64,000 bases of DNA, from contig JAHBTN010000013.1 in NCBI GenBank assembly GCA_019638575.1, positions 48,251 through 112,250 of the forward strand, in the 5' to 3' direction. The notes below the pieces were generated by a model. That model was not told where the DNA came from. It did not search any database and worked only from the letters and a program-made list of their open reading frames with translations. This document shows, in pieces, positions 37,038 through 45,401 of the stretch. The number at the start of each line of letters is the position of its first letter. The stretch's first letter is position 1. Both the position numbers and the translations under genes were made by a program. This DNA comes from Ferruginibacter sp. GTDB taxonomy: Bacteria; Bacteroidota; Bacteroidia; Chitinophagales; Chitinophagaceae.

Positions 37038-39203
37038 ATGAAAAAATACATACTCCTGTTCATCATCAGTATCAGCTTATTTTTTAAAGGATTTGCAGAA
37101 GAAGGCATGTGGTTGCCACAGCTTCTTCAATCGCTTAATGAAAAAGACATGAAGAAATTGGGCATGAAGATAAATGCCTCCGATATATATAATATCAGCC
37201 GCAGCAGTTTAAAAGATGCCATTGTAAGTTTTGGTGGTTTTTGTACAGCCGAAGTGGTATCGGATAAAGGTTTGCTGTTAACCAACCATCACTGCGGATT
37301 TGAAGCCATACAAAGCCATTCATCGGTACAAAATAATTATATACGTGATGGTTTTTGGGCTTATAATATGGGGCAGGAACTGCAGAACCCCGGGCTGTTT
37401 GCCACTTTCATCATCAGCATTAATGATGTTACCAAGGCCGTTTTAAACGGCGTTGGCGATAATATCACCGAAAGGGAAAGGAAAAGCCTTATTGATAAAA
37501 ACATAGCTGCTTTAAAAGCAGGAACAAAAAAAGAAAGTTACCAGGATATCCTTATTCGTCCGTTTTTTGAAGCCAATAAATATTATATGTTCATCACCGA
37601 AACTTATAATGATGTACGCATGGTGGGTGCGCCACCTTCATCAATTGGTAATTTTGGTAAAGACACGGATAACTGGATGTGGCCAAGGCATACCGGCGAT
37701 TTTAGCATGTTTCGAATCTACGCAGATAAAAACAACAGGCCTGCTGCATACTCGCCCGATAATGTGCCTTACAAACCAAAACGCTCTTTAAATATTTCTA
37801 TAGATGGTATAAAGGAAGGTGATTTCACTATGGTGTTTGGTTTTCCGGGCCGCACCAACGAGTACCTGCACAGCAGCGCTATTGAACAGGTGGTTAAACT
37901 GAGCGATCCTGCAAAAGTTGGCATTCGTACAAAAGCCTTACAGGTTATTGATGGGTTTATGCGTAAAGATGAACAAATTGGTATTCAGTATGCAAAAAAA
38001 TTTGCTTCAATTTCTAACGCATGGAAAAAATGGCAGGGCGAAATTTTAGGGCTAACAAAAAGCAATGCTGTAGAAAAACGCAAACAACTGGAAGCTAATT
38101 TTGAAAAGATAGTGATGAGCAAACCCGAGCTGAACGTGGCCTATATGGGATTGCTGAAAGACCTTGAAAAAGCTTACCACGATATTGAGCCTTATGCCTA
38201 TGCCCGTGATTATTACAGCGAGATTTATCCAAAAATTGAATTGCTGCTTTTTGCCAACCAGTTAAAGTCAGTTGTAAATGCTTATGAAGAAAACGGCGAA
38301 ACAGGCTATGCTGCGGCTAAAGAAAAAGCCTTACAAAATATAGAAGATCAATACAAAGATTATAATGCTGCGGTAGATGAAAAACTGTTTACCGTGTTGA
38401 TGGAAATGTATGTGAAAGATCAAAAGGATGAATACACTTCGCCCTATTTTAAAGAACTGCTGCAACAAAATAGCGGTGATTATGCAAAAACGGCTGCAAC
38501 GGTTTATGCACAATCAAAAATTTATGAAATTAAAAGTTTACAGGCTTTGCTTGCAGGCAGCGCAAAAGATGTAACCGATGCTATTAAGAATGATATTGGG
38601 TATAAGATTGCAATGGATATGCAATATACATTTGGCACAAAGGTAGCCGGCCATTTAAACGAAATACAATCGCACATAAACCAGTTGCAACGCTTGTACA
38701 TGCAGGCGCAGATGGATGTATTTACCGAAAAAGCATTTTATCCTGATGCCAACAGTACTTTAAGAGTAACTTACGGGCAGGTAAAGCCAGCATATCCAAG
38801 AGATGGGGTTAAATATGACATTCAAACGTACATGGATGGCATTATGGAAAAATATAAGCCCGGCGATTATGAATTTGATTTGCCTAAAAAACTAATTGAC
38901 TTGTATAATAAAAAAGATTTTGGCCGATGGGGAGTAAAAGGTAAACAGCCGGTATGTTTTATTGCATCCAACCATACCACCGGCGGTAACTCGGGCAGCC
39001 CTGCATTGGATGCTTATGGTAATTTGATAGGTTTGAATTTTGACCGTGCCTGGGAAGGTACCATGAGCGATATTAATTACGACCCCGCCATTTGCAGGAA
39101 CATTATGGTAGATATCAGGTATGTGATGTTTATCATTGATAAATTTGCAGGAGCAAAGAATTTAATTGACGAGATGAAATTTGTAAGCCGGGTAAAGAAA
39201 TAA
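37038..39203 (+). CDS. S46-family dipeptidyl peptidase, DPP11-type (Asp/Glu-specific)
   Basis: 721 residues with signal peptide. Catalytic triad of the family: His85 (LLTNHHCGF), Asp221 (RHTGDFSMF) and Ser652 (GGNSGSPA). Specificity in S46 enzymes depends on the residue 18 after the nucleophile: Gly in DPP7, Arg in DPP11. Here it is Arg670 (LNFDRAWEGTMSD), which predicts release of dipeptides with Asp or Glu in the second position. It should act on oligopeptides in the periplasm and complements the proline-oriented DPP-IV-like enzyme at 6196. A TATTTTTG element resembling the Bacteroidota -7 box lies at 37012-37019, too close to the start for a long leader. Confidence 0.9.
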   Translation: MKKYILLFIISISLFFKGFAEEGMWLPQLLQSLNEKDMKKLGMKINASDIYNISRSSLKDAIVSFGGFCTAEVVSDKGLLLTNHHCGFEAIQSHSSVQNNYIRDGFWAYNMGQELQNPGLFATFIISINDVTKAVLNGVGDNITERERKSLIDKNIAALKAGTKKESYQDILIRPFFEANKYYMFITETYNDVRMVGAPPSSIGNFGKDTDNWMWPRHTGDFSMFRIYADKNNRPAAYSPDNVPYKPKRSLNISIDGIKEGDFTMVFGFPGRTNEYLHSSAIEQVVKLSDPAKVGIRTKALQVIDGFMRKDEQIGIQYAKKFASISNAWKKWQGEILGLTKSNAVEKRKQLEANFEKIVMSKPELNVAYMGLLKDLEKAYHDIEPYAYARDYYSEIYPKIELLLFANQLKSVVNAYEENGETGYAAAKEKALQNIEDQYKDYNAAVDEKLFTVLMEMYVKDQKDEYTSPYFKELLQQNSGDYAKTAATVYAQSKIYEIKSLQALLAGSAKDVTDAIKNDIGYKIAMDMQYTFGTKVAGHLNEIQSHINQLQRLYMQAQMDVFTEKAFYPDANSTLRVTYGQVKPAYPRDGVKYDIQTYMDGIMEKYKPGDYEFDLPKKLIDLYNKKDFGRWGVKGKQPVCFIASNHTTGGNSGSPALDAYGNLIGLNFDRAWEGTMSDINYDPAICRNIMVDIRYVMFIIDKFAGAKNLIDEMKFVSRVKK

Positions 39204-39467
39204 TATAAAACCTGGCATCATTTAAATATAATACAGCGAAAGGTGTTTTTAAATAATTGAAACAACATTTTACATACGCACATTTCTACAGGCTGTCGGC
39301 ATATTTTTCCATTATGATGAATGGAACAAGTTGACTGTGGCCGGGCTGACAATACATAATATTTGCCCGTTCACTTAATACGTTTTAGAAAACCATTTAT
39401 TTAATTACATATCCTTTAACCAAAGGCGCAATTTTATTTGGTACAAGGATTATAAAATTTAATTTGT

Positions 39468-40595
39468 ATGCAAATAGCAATACTGGGCGCCGGCATGGTG
39501 GGCCGTGCCATGGCCATTGATCTTGCGGCTAAATACGATGTTACTTCATTTGATATTAACCACCAATCGTTACAAATACTTTCACAAAAAAACAGTTCAA
39601 TAAAAACCATAAAAGCTGATTTAAGCAATTATGATAATTATAATTTATTGCTGAAAGATTTTGATTATGTGATTTCTGCCGTACCGGGATTTATGGGGTA
39701 CCATTGCCTGCAGGCCATCATCAAAGCAAAAAAAAATGTAGTGGATATTTCTTTTTTTCCCGAGAATGCATTGATGTTGCAGCAACTTGCAATAGAAAAT
39801 GATGTTACTGCCATTGTTGATTGTGGCGTGGCGCCGGGTATGAGTAATTTGATATTGGGTTATTATAACGAGCGCATGAAAATAACAAGTTTTGAATGTA
39901 TGGTTGGCGGATTGCCCAAGAAAAGGATTTATCCTTTCGAGTATAAAGCTCCCTTCTCTCCTATTGATGTGCTGGAAGAATACACAAGGCCTGCACGCTA
40001 TGTAGAGAATGGTAAAATTGTTACCCGGCCGGCATTAAGCGATGCCGAGCTGATTGATTTTGATAAAGTGGGTACTTTAGAATCATTCAACACAGATGGG
40101 CTGCGTTCTATATTGTACACTATGCCGCATATTGCCAATATGAAAGAAAAAACATTGCGGTACCCCGGGCATATTGCGTTGATGCAAGGCCTTATTAAAG
40201 CCGGTTTTTTAAGTACCCAAACAATTAATTTTAAAGGGCAACAGGTTTCGCCAATGGAATTTACTTCTACCCTTTTATTTGATCAATGGAAATTGGGAGA
40301 AGATGAAGAAGAATTTACCCTGATGCAAATAAATATCAGCAACAATGAAAAAACTATTTGTTACAACCTGTACGATGAATATGATGCTGCAACACAAACA
40401 TCATCTATGAGCCGTACTACCGGTTACACCTGTACGGCCGCATTAAATATGCTGATAGAAAAACTGTTTACAGCCAAAGGCGTTTTTCCGCCAGAACTTG
40501 TGGGTAAAGATGAAACATGTTTTAATTTCATACTCCAATACCTGGCAGAAAGGAATGTGCATTATACGAGGTTGGAGAATAAATTACTTAACTAA
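39468..40595 (+). CDS. Saccharopine dehydrogenase-family protein
   Basis: 375 residues. It opens with a Rossmann nucleotide-binding motif (IAILGAGMVGRAMAIDLA), followed by the typical DYVISAVPGFMGYHCLQAII block and VDCGVAPGMSNLILG, and a second domain with MVGGLPKKRIYPFEYKAPFS. The family includes saccharopine reductases, lysine 6-dehydrogenase and carboxynorspermidine dehydrogenase; the length and motifs fit the lysine 6-dehydrogenase-like branch, but the substrate cannot be fixed. It stands alone, cytoplasmic, about 80 bases before the glutaminyl cyclase gene. Confidence 0.85.
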   Translation: MQIAILGAGMVGRAMAIDLAAKYDVTSFDINHQSLQILSQKNSSIKTIKADLSNYDNYNLLLKDFDYVISAVPGFMGYHCLQAIIKAKKNVVDISFFPENALMLQQLAIENDVTAIVDCGVAPGMSNLILGYYNERMKITSFECMVGGLPKKRIYPFEYKAPFSPIDVLEEYTRPARYVENGKIVTRPALSDAELIDFDKVGTLESFNTDGLRSILYTMPHIANMKEKTLRYPGHIALMQGLIKAGFLSTQTINFKGQQVSPMEFTSTLLFDQWKLGEDEEEFTLMQINISNNEKTICYNLYDEYDAATQTSSMSRTTGYTCTAALNMLIEKLFTAKGVFPPELVGKDETCFNFILQYLAERNVHYTRLENKLLN

Positions 40596-40672
40596 ATATT
40601 TGCATTCTTTTAATGCTTTAAAGCTGCATCCACAAAACTGTTTGCTATTTTTGTAGCTATTTGAAAAACATA

Positions 40673-41479
40673 ATGAGTAAATATTTATTTATAGCCGGGT
40701 TATTTTTTTTGGCTGCCTGTAATAACAATGAATCTAATGATTTTGTAGATAACAGCGTAAAGCCTGTTCCTGTACCCGCCATCAATTATACTATCATTGC
40801 AGCATATCCGCATGATACAAGCGCTTACACACAGGGATTGGAATTTCATAACGGTAAATTATACGAAGGCACCGGCGATTTTGAAACTTCATCATTACGC
40901 ATTACCGATGCTACCACCGGCCGGGTTGAAAAAAAGCACATGATGGGCACCGATTCCATCTTTGGGGAAGGTATCACCATATTTAAAAATAAAGTTTACC
41001 AGCTTACCTGGGAAAGCAATATTGTGTATGTATATGATATAAATAATCTTGATAAACCAATTAAAACTTTTAAATGGCCTTACGAAGGTTGGGGCCTCAC
41101 CAATAACGGAACCGACCTTATCATCAGCGACGGAACATCGAATTTATATTTTGTAAACCCCGATGATTTCAGGCTTAAAAGCACTATCAGTGTTAGCAAC
41201 AACAGTGGCCCCGTAGATAATATCAATGAACTGGAGTATGTGGATGGCTTTGTGTATGCTAATATTTATCAAACAGATAAAATCATCAAGATAGATCCAT
41301 CAAGCGGGCATATTGTGGGTGTAATGGAATTTCCGGGTATGAAAGAAAAATATTTTGCCGACCAAAATATTCCGGGACGAACAGATGTGCTAAATGGCAT
41401 AGCCTACGACAGCACCCGTAAATCTTTCTTCATCACCGGAAAGCGTTGGCCAAAAATGTTTGAAATTAAATTGAACTAA
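40673..41479 (+). CDS. Lipoprotein glutaminyl-peptide cyclotransferase
   Basis: 268 residues from the ATG at 40673; a TTG start 12 bases upstream is possible. The N-terminus ends in a lipobox (FFLAAC), so it is membrane-anchored outside the cytoplasm. The body is the five-bladed propeller of plant/bacterial-type glutaminyl cyclases, with YPHDTSAYTQGLEF, FGEGITIFKNKVYQLTW, and INELEYVDGFVYANIYQTD blocks. These enzymes convert N-terminal Gln of exported proteins to pyroglutamate, which is common in Bacteroidota because many signal peptidase sites expose Gln. Confidence 0.88.
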   Translation: MSKYLFIAGLFFLAACNNNESNDFVDNSVKPVPVPAINYTIIAAYPHDTSAYTQGLEFHNGKLYEGTGDFETSSLRITDATTGRVEKKHMMGTDSIFGEGITIFKNKVYQLTWESNIVYVYDINNLDKPIKTFKWPYEGWGLTNNGTDLIISDGTSNLYFVNPDDFRLKSTISVSNNSGPVDNINELEYVDGFVYANIYQTDKIIKIDPSSGHIVGVMEFPGMKEKYFADQNIPGRTDVLNGIAYDSTRKSFFITGKRWPKMFEIKLN

Positions 41480-41520
41480 AATTTTGTTTTGGTTAAATAA
41501 CCATTAAAGTTGTGTGACGG

Positions 41521-42411
41521 TTATTTTTTACCAATGATATAAATCACCGAACTGCATTTACTTTTATCTTTCCATGCTTTTACATTTGATGTAAAGCCGT
41601 TAATAAAACCTTTGATGAAATTTCCCTTGCCTGTTTTATATTTTTCACTCAGCATACTTACATAAAAACTATCAAACCACATTGGCTGTAGCGATACCAG
41701 TTTTAAATTATGTTGCGATAATAAGTTGTTGATGCTTTGCGGCGAAAAATGATAAAGATGGCGTGGTACATCATAAGCTGCCCAATGCTCACCATATATT
41801 TCTGCGTCTTTAGAAGTGTAATTAGGAACGGCGATGAATAATTTGCCCGAAGGGCTAAGCAAATTACCAAGTTGTTTCATGTATGCATGCAGCTCATGCA
41901 CATGTTCCAGCACATGCCACATGGTTATGGCATGATATGATGCAGGTTCCAGCTCAAACAATTTTTGTGATGGCATAGGGTTTAAATCGTACATGGATGC
42001 AGCTTTAGACCTTGCCTGTTCATCGGGCTCCAACCCGGTAACTACCCAACCGGCATTTTTCATTGTATGCAGGAAGGCGCCGGTACCGCAGCCTATATCA
42101 AGTAAAGCGCCTTTATTAACGCTGGCATATTTTTTAACCAGGTTTTTTTTTGATGCCAATGTAATATTCCTGACAAAGTGGTACAAACTATTGATAAGCC
42201 CTTTTTTTGTATCGCTGTGCGAAATATAATTGTCAGATGCATAGTATGCTCCAATGGCTTCCTGTGCAGGAACATCCTGCGTAAACCTTGCTGTGCAGTT
42301 ATTACAATGCCATATCACAAACGGTTGCTGTGATACTGTATAATCTTTTGCTGTTAGTTGCTCCTTTATTTCTTTGCTGTTACAAACAGGGCAACCGGTA
42401 TAATGAATCAT
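41521..42411 (-). CDS. SAM-dependent methyltransferase with N-terminal zinc-ribbon-like motif
   Basis: 296 residues from the ATG at 42411, 7 bases after the upstream HU-like gene; the longer open frame would overlap that gene. Two CxxC pairs (GCPVC, HCNNC) near the N-terminus form a likely zinc ribbon. The methyltransferase core has motif I ALLDIGCGTGAFL, then VVTGLEPD, MWHVLEHVHEL, and a late YDVPRHLYHFSPQSI block typical of the Methyltransf_23 type found in polysaccharide and natural-product clusters. Substrate unknown. Confidence 0.82.
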   Translation of the reverse strand: MIHYTGCPVCNSKEIKEQLTAKDYTVSQQPFVIWHCNNCTARFTQDVPAQEAIGAYYASDNYISHSDTKKGLINSLYHFVRNITLASKKNLVKKYASVNKGALLDIGCGTGAFLHTMKNAGWVVTGLEPDEQARSKAASMYDLNPMPSQKLFELEPASYHAITMWHVLEHVHELHAYMKQLGNLLSPSGKLFIAVPNYTSKDAEIYGEHWAAYDVPRHLYHFSPQSINNLLSQHNLKLVSLQPMWFDSFYVSMLSEKYKTGKGNFIKGFINGFTSNVKAWKDKSKCSSVIYIIGKK

Positions 42412-42418
42412 TGATGAC

Positions 42419-43018
42419 TTATAATTTAATGGAATTTCCAAAAGTAGAACCGCCGTTAGATTGTAAAAAATATAAAAGAAGCAATAATAAACCAACAGCG
42501 CCCAAAACAATTGCCCATATCCACCAACGGTTGGTAGATTCAGTTTTTGCAACTAATAATTCGCTCATTTCTTTATTAGTTGTTTCCTTATCACCTACCA
42601 GCATTGAGTGTTCTGCTTCGGGGTGAATCACTCTTTCGGCAACAACCGGTTGCAAAAAAGATGCAGGTAGGTCTTCGGCTTTAAAAATAATTTTTCCGTT
42701 TTCGTTTATAAAAATACTGCCTACCTGTGCAAGCGAAATGGTATTGCCTGCATCTATCAATTCTTTTAAACCATTACAATAGGCTTTTAATGCATCTGCA
42801 GCATCCTGAAAGTTTAATGCTATTGATTTGCTAATATATTCAGTTAACAGCCGTGGGTTTGTTTCTACCTGTACAAACTCAACCGTAGGATGAGGCGCCT
42901 GTATAAGTTTATTGGCAAAATCGGCTTTTGCAGTAGCATTTAAAATTGAAAACGTACCAAGGCCCGGTAACGGGCAGGTTTTGTTTTGAAAAAGATATGA
43001 CGCTATTAATGTTTGCAT
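42419..43018 (-). CDS. HU-CCDC81-like domain protein with C-terminal membrane helix
   Basis: 199 residues from the ATG at 43018; a TTG lies 18 bases upstream. The N-terminus has two HU-like modules as in the Bacteroidota HU-CCDC81 family (CPLPGLGTFSILNATAKADF, about 15-35, and TISLAQVGSIFINENGKIIF, about 90-115). A single membrane helix (WWIWAIVLGAVGLLLLLLYF) is followed by a short tail. Related proteins usually end in a SPOR peptidoglycan-binding domain, which is absent here. A role in linking nucleoid or cell envelope is speculative. Confidence 0.75.
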   Translation of the reverse strand: MQTLIASYLFQNKTCPLPGLGTFSILNATAKADFANKLIQAPHPTVEFVQVETNPRLLTEYISKSIALNFQDAADALKAYCNGLKELIDAGNTISLAQVGSIFINENGKIIFKAEDLPASFLQPVVAERVIHPEAEHSMLVGDKETTNKEMSELLVAKTESTNRWWIWAIVLGAVGLLLLLLYFLQSNGGSTFGNSIKL

Positions 43019-43190
43019 TTTTTTAAAGCTTTGCAAATATAATAGTTAGCTTTTACACTTTAATATTAATAGCTTCGGTAAATTAAATTCAACAATACTC
43101 AATCAATAGAATTGTAAAATGCTGAAACTATCTGTAAATTACCCTTTGTAAAAAAAGTAAGTTTAATTTTTTCAATTGTAAAATAAAAAA

Positions 43191-43568
43191 ATGAAAAAAG
43201 TAACAGGTATTGGAGGTGTTTTCTTTAAATGTAAAGACCCAAAAAAAATAACCGAATGGTATAAAACACATCTTGGTTTAAATACAAATGACTACGGCGC
43301 TACTTTTGAGTGGCGAGAAGAAGATGACAGTTCTAAAAAAGGTTCTACCACATGGAGCCCTTTTGCTGAATCAACTAAATATTTTGAACCATCTGCAAAA
43401 GAATTTATGATTAATTACCGGGTGGCAGATTTGGAAGCCCTGGTAGATGAACTGAAAAAACAAGGCGTAACTATTGTTGATAATATTGAAAGCTATGATT
43501 ATGGCAAGTTTGTTCACATACTTGACCCCGAAGGCAATAAAATTGAATTATGGGAGCCTGCAGAATAG
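43191..43568 (+). CDS. VOC-family (glyoxalase/bleomycin-resistance-like) protein
   Basis: 125 residues, the size of a single VOC protein built from two beta-alpha-beta-beta-beta modules: GIGGVFFKCKDPKKITEWY in the first and FMINYRVADLEALVDELKKQ in the second, ending in FVHILDPEGNKIELWEP, the typical last strand with the metal-binding Glu. Members are metal-dependent lyases, dioxygenases or drug-binding proteins. The function is undefined. Confidence 0.85.
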   Translation: MKKVTGIGGVFFKCKDPKKITEWYKTHLGLNTNDYGATFEWREEDDSSKKGSTTWSPFAESTKYFEPSAKEFMINYRVADLEALVDELKKQGVTIVDNIESYDYGKFVHILDPEGNKIELWEPAE

Positions 43569-43625
43569 TAATTAAAATTGAAAACCTGCACAAATAACAC
43601 GGCAATTAATATATGCCTAAAAAAT

Positions 43626-43661
43626 AAATCCTGCATCTTATCAAAAAAAGTTGCAGGATTT
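43626..43661. terminator. Hairpin between convergent genes
   Basis: AAATCCTGCA and TGCAGGATTT pair over 10 bases across a 16-base loop, located between the plus-strand VOC gene and the minus-strand outer-membrane protein gene. There is no long T-run, so termination efficiency is uncertain, but the position between two convergent stops supports a bidirectional terminator. Confidence 0.45.
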
Positions 43662-43678
43662 AAAGTTGAAATAATTTA

Positions 43679-45367
43679 TCAGAAGCTAACCCTTACGCCA
43701 CCCATCACATTCAGCCCAAGCACCTGATAATTATGCCAGCGCTCATATTTATTATTTAAGATATTGTTTACATCAATCCATGCGCTGAACATTTTGTTTA
43801 TTTTGAATTCGGCGCCGGCGCTTAAATCAGACCCCGGTTTAAATATTTTATCAGCATTACCCTTGTCTAAATAATGGCCACCGCCAAAAGCATAAAAATC
43901 TGCTTTTAACATCACTTGTTTAAATGCCCACCAGCGTAATGAACTTGTAAATTCCATCGGTACAGTGTTCCATGCCCTTGTATTATCCTTCATTGCGGTA
44001 TAGCCGTTGAATGTAACACCGGCATTAACGGTAAATTTTTCTTTGCTTACAAAACTAATATCACCATGAATCCTGAAATTCTTCACTTTACTTTCGTTGC
44101 TTATCACAAACGATTTGTTATCGGTGGCGGTATCATTGATAAAAAACGGCAGGTTGTTATAAGTTACATAACCGGCCTTTGCATTAAAATTAAAATGTTT
44201 GCCCAGGGTGCCTTTTATACCGCCATAGTATTCGGTTTCCTTAGTGTTTAATTGTGCTGTAAACGGCGCTAAGTAAGGGTTTAATGCTGATAAGTTGCGA
44301 TAGGTATTTTTTACAATACGGCCAACCCATCCTGCCTGGAAAGCAAAAACATTTTCGGCTATATAGGCTTCGGCAAAAACATTGGGCAGCCAAACAAATT
44401 TGCCATTATCCCAGGTTGGCACTACGCCGCCATTAATGCTTAACCTTGGTGTGGAAAATATTAATGAAGGCGCCACCGACAATACATTGTTATTTATTTT
44501 TACATTGGGCGTAAGGCCTTTTGTGTTATAGGTTGTTATATCGGCCATACCTTCCACTTTAATAGTAAATACTTCGCCAAATTGTTTTTCAACAGGCGCA
44601 GTAAGTTTAAATGATGTTTCGGTAAGTTTATTGATATTGGTAAAATTGCTCACCTCAAGGTTGGGGTTATAACTGATACCAAAATCGCCAACTTTTGTAT
44701 TGCGTACACCAATCTTAAATGCTAAATCCTGGAACTGTTGCCTTACATCTTTCTTTGAATAATGATACATACTGGTATCATAACCGTATAAGAAATGCTC
44801 ATGCAGTTTTACATCCACTCCGGCATATACTTCATTGCCCGGGATAAAAAAACTGCCGGCTGCTTTTAAGTTCAGTTTCGAATAATCCTGGTACAAAAGT
44901 TTTCCCTTGCCTGCAATATAATCGGCATAAACATTGGCAAGGTATTTTTTACCATCGCCAAAACTAAAACCGGCGCTAACAAAAGGAGTTGAAAAATTTC
45001 CATAACCTACTTTAACATAATTACGTTGTCCCAGGTACAAGTTGGTATCCTGTTGCAAAGCCAATGGCTGCAAAGGAATTGGCTGGTAGGCATAAAAAAG
45101 ATTTTGTGCAGGAATATTGTATGTAAGATGCGGAGCGGTTGTATCAGCATTTAAATGCGTAGCCGAAAAATTTATCTTTACCGCATTGCGTAAAACAGGT
45201 TTATACACCGAATTAATATCGATGGTAGATGTTTTTTTACCCGGCTCCTTTTGCGCAAACACTGTTGTTGTTAAAAGGCTGGCTACAGTTAACATTATTG
45301 CCGAAAAAATACCGGGCCGTATATTTATCTTATTGTACATTGAATATCCTTTATTTGTTTTTTGCAT
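43679..45367 (-). CDS. Outer-membrane beta-barrel protein, TonB-receptor-barrel-like without plug
   Basis: 562 residues with signal peptide (IMLTVASLLTTTVFAQ) and a beta-strand-rich body ending in an aromatic residue (MGGVRVSF), as expected for outer-membrane barrels. The C-terminal half looks like a TonB-dependent receptor barrel (for example FKINKMFSAWIDVNNILNNK), but there is no plug domain, so active transport is unlikely. It follows a large TPR protein gene by 34-70 bases on the same strand; a surface or periplasmic complex of the two is a reasonable inference. Confidence 0.75.
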   Translation of the reverse strand: MQKTNKGYSMYNKINIRPGIFSAIMLTVASLLTTTVFAQKEPGKKTSTIDINSVYKPVLRNAVKINFSATHLNADTTAPHLTYNIPAQNLFYAYQPIPLQPLALQQDTNLYLGQRNYVKVGYGNFSTPFVSAGFSFGDGKKYLANVYADYIAGKGKLLYQDYSKLNLKAAGSFFIPGNEVYAGVDVKLHEHFLYGYDTSMYHYSKKDVRQQFQDLAFKIGVRNTKVGDFGISYNPNLEVSNFTNINKLTETSFKLTAPVEKQFGEVFTIKVEGMADITTYNTKGLTPNVKINNNVLSVAPSLIFSTPRLSINGGVVPTWDNGKFVWLPNVFAEAYIAENVFAFQAGWVGRIVKNTYRNLSALNPYLAPFTAQLNTKETEYYGGIKGTLGKHFNFNAKAGYVTYNNLPFFINDTATDNKSFVISNESKVKNFRIHGDISFVSKEKFTVNAGVTFNGYTAMKDNTRAWNTVPMEFTSSLRWWAFKQVMLKADFYAFGGGHYLDKGNADKIFKPGSDLSAGAEFKINKMFSAWIDVNNILNNKYERWHNYQVLGLNVMGGVRVSF

Positions 45368-45401
45368 AGTTTAATTGATGGTTGGTGTTTGCCATTGTTT
45401 T

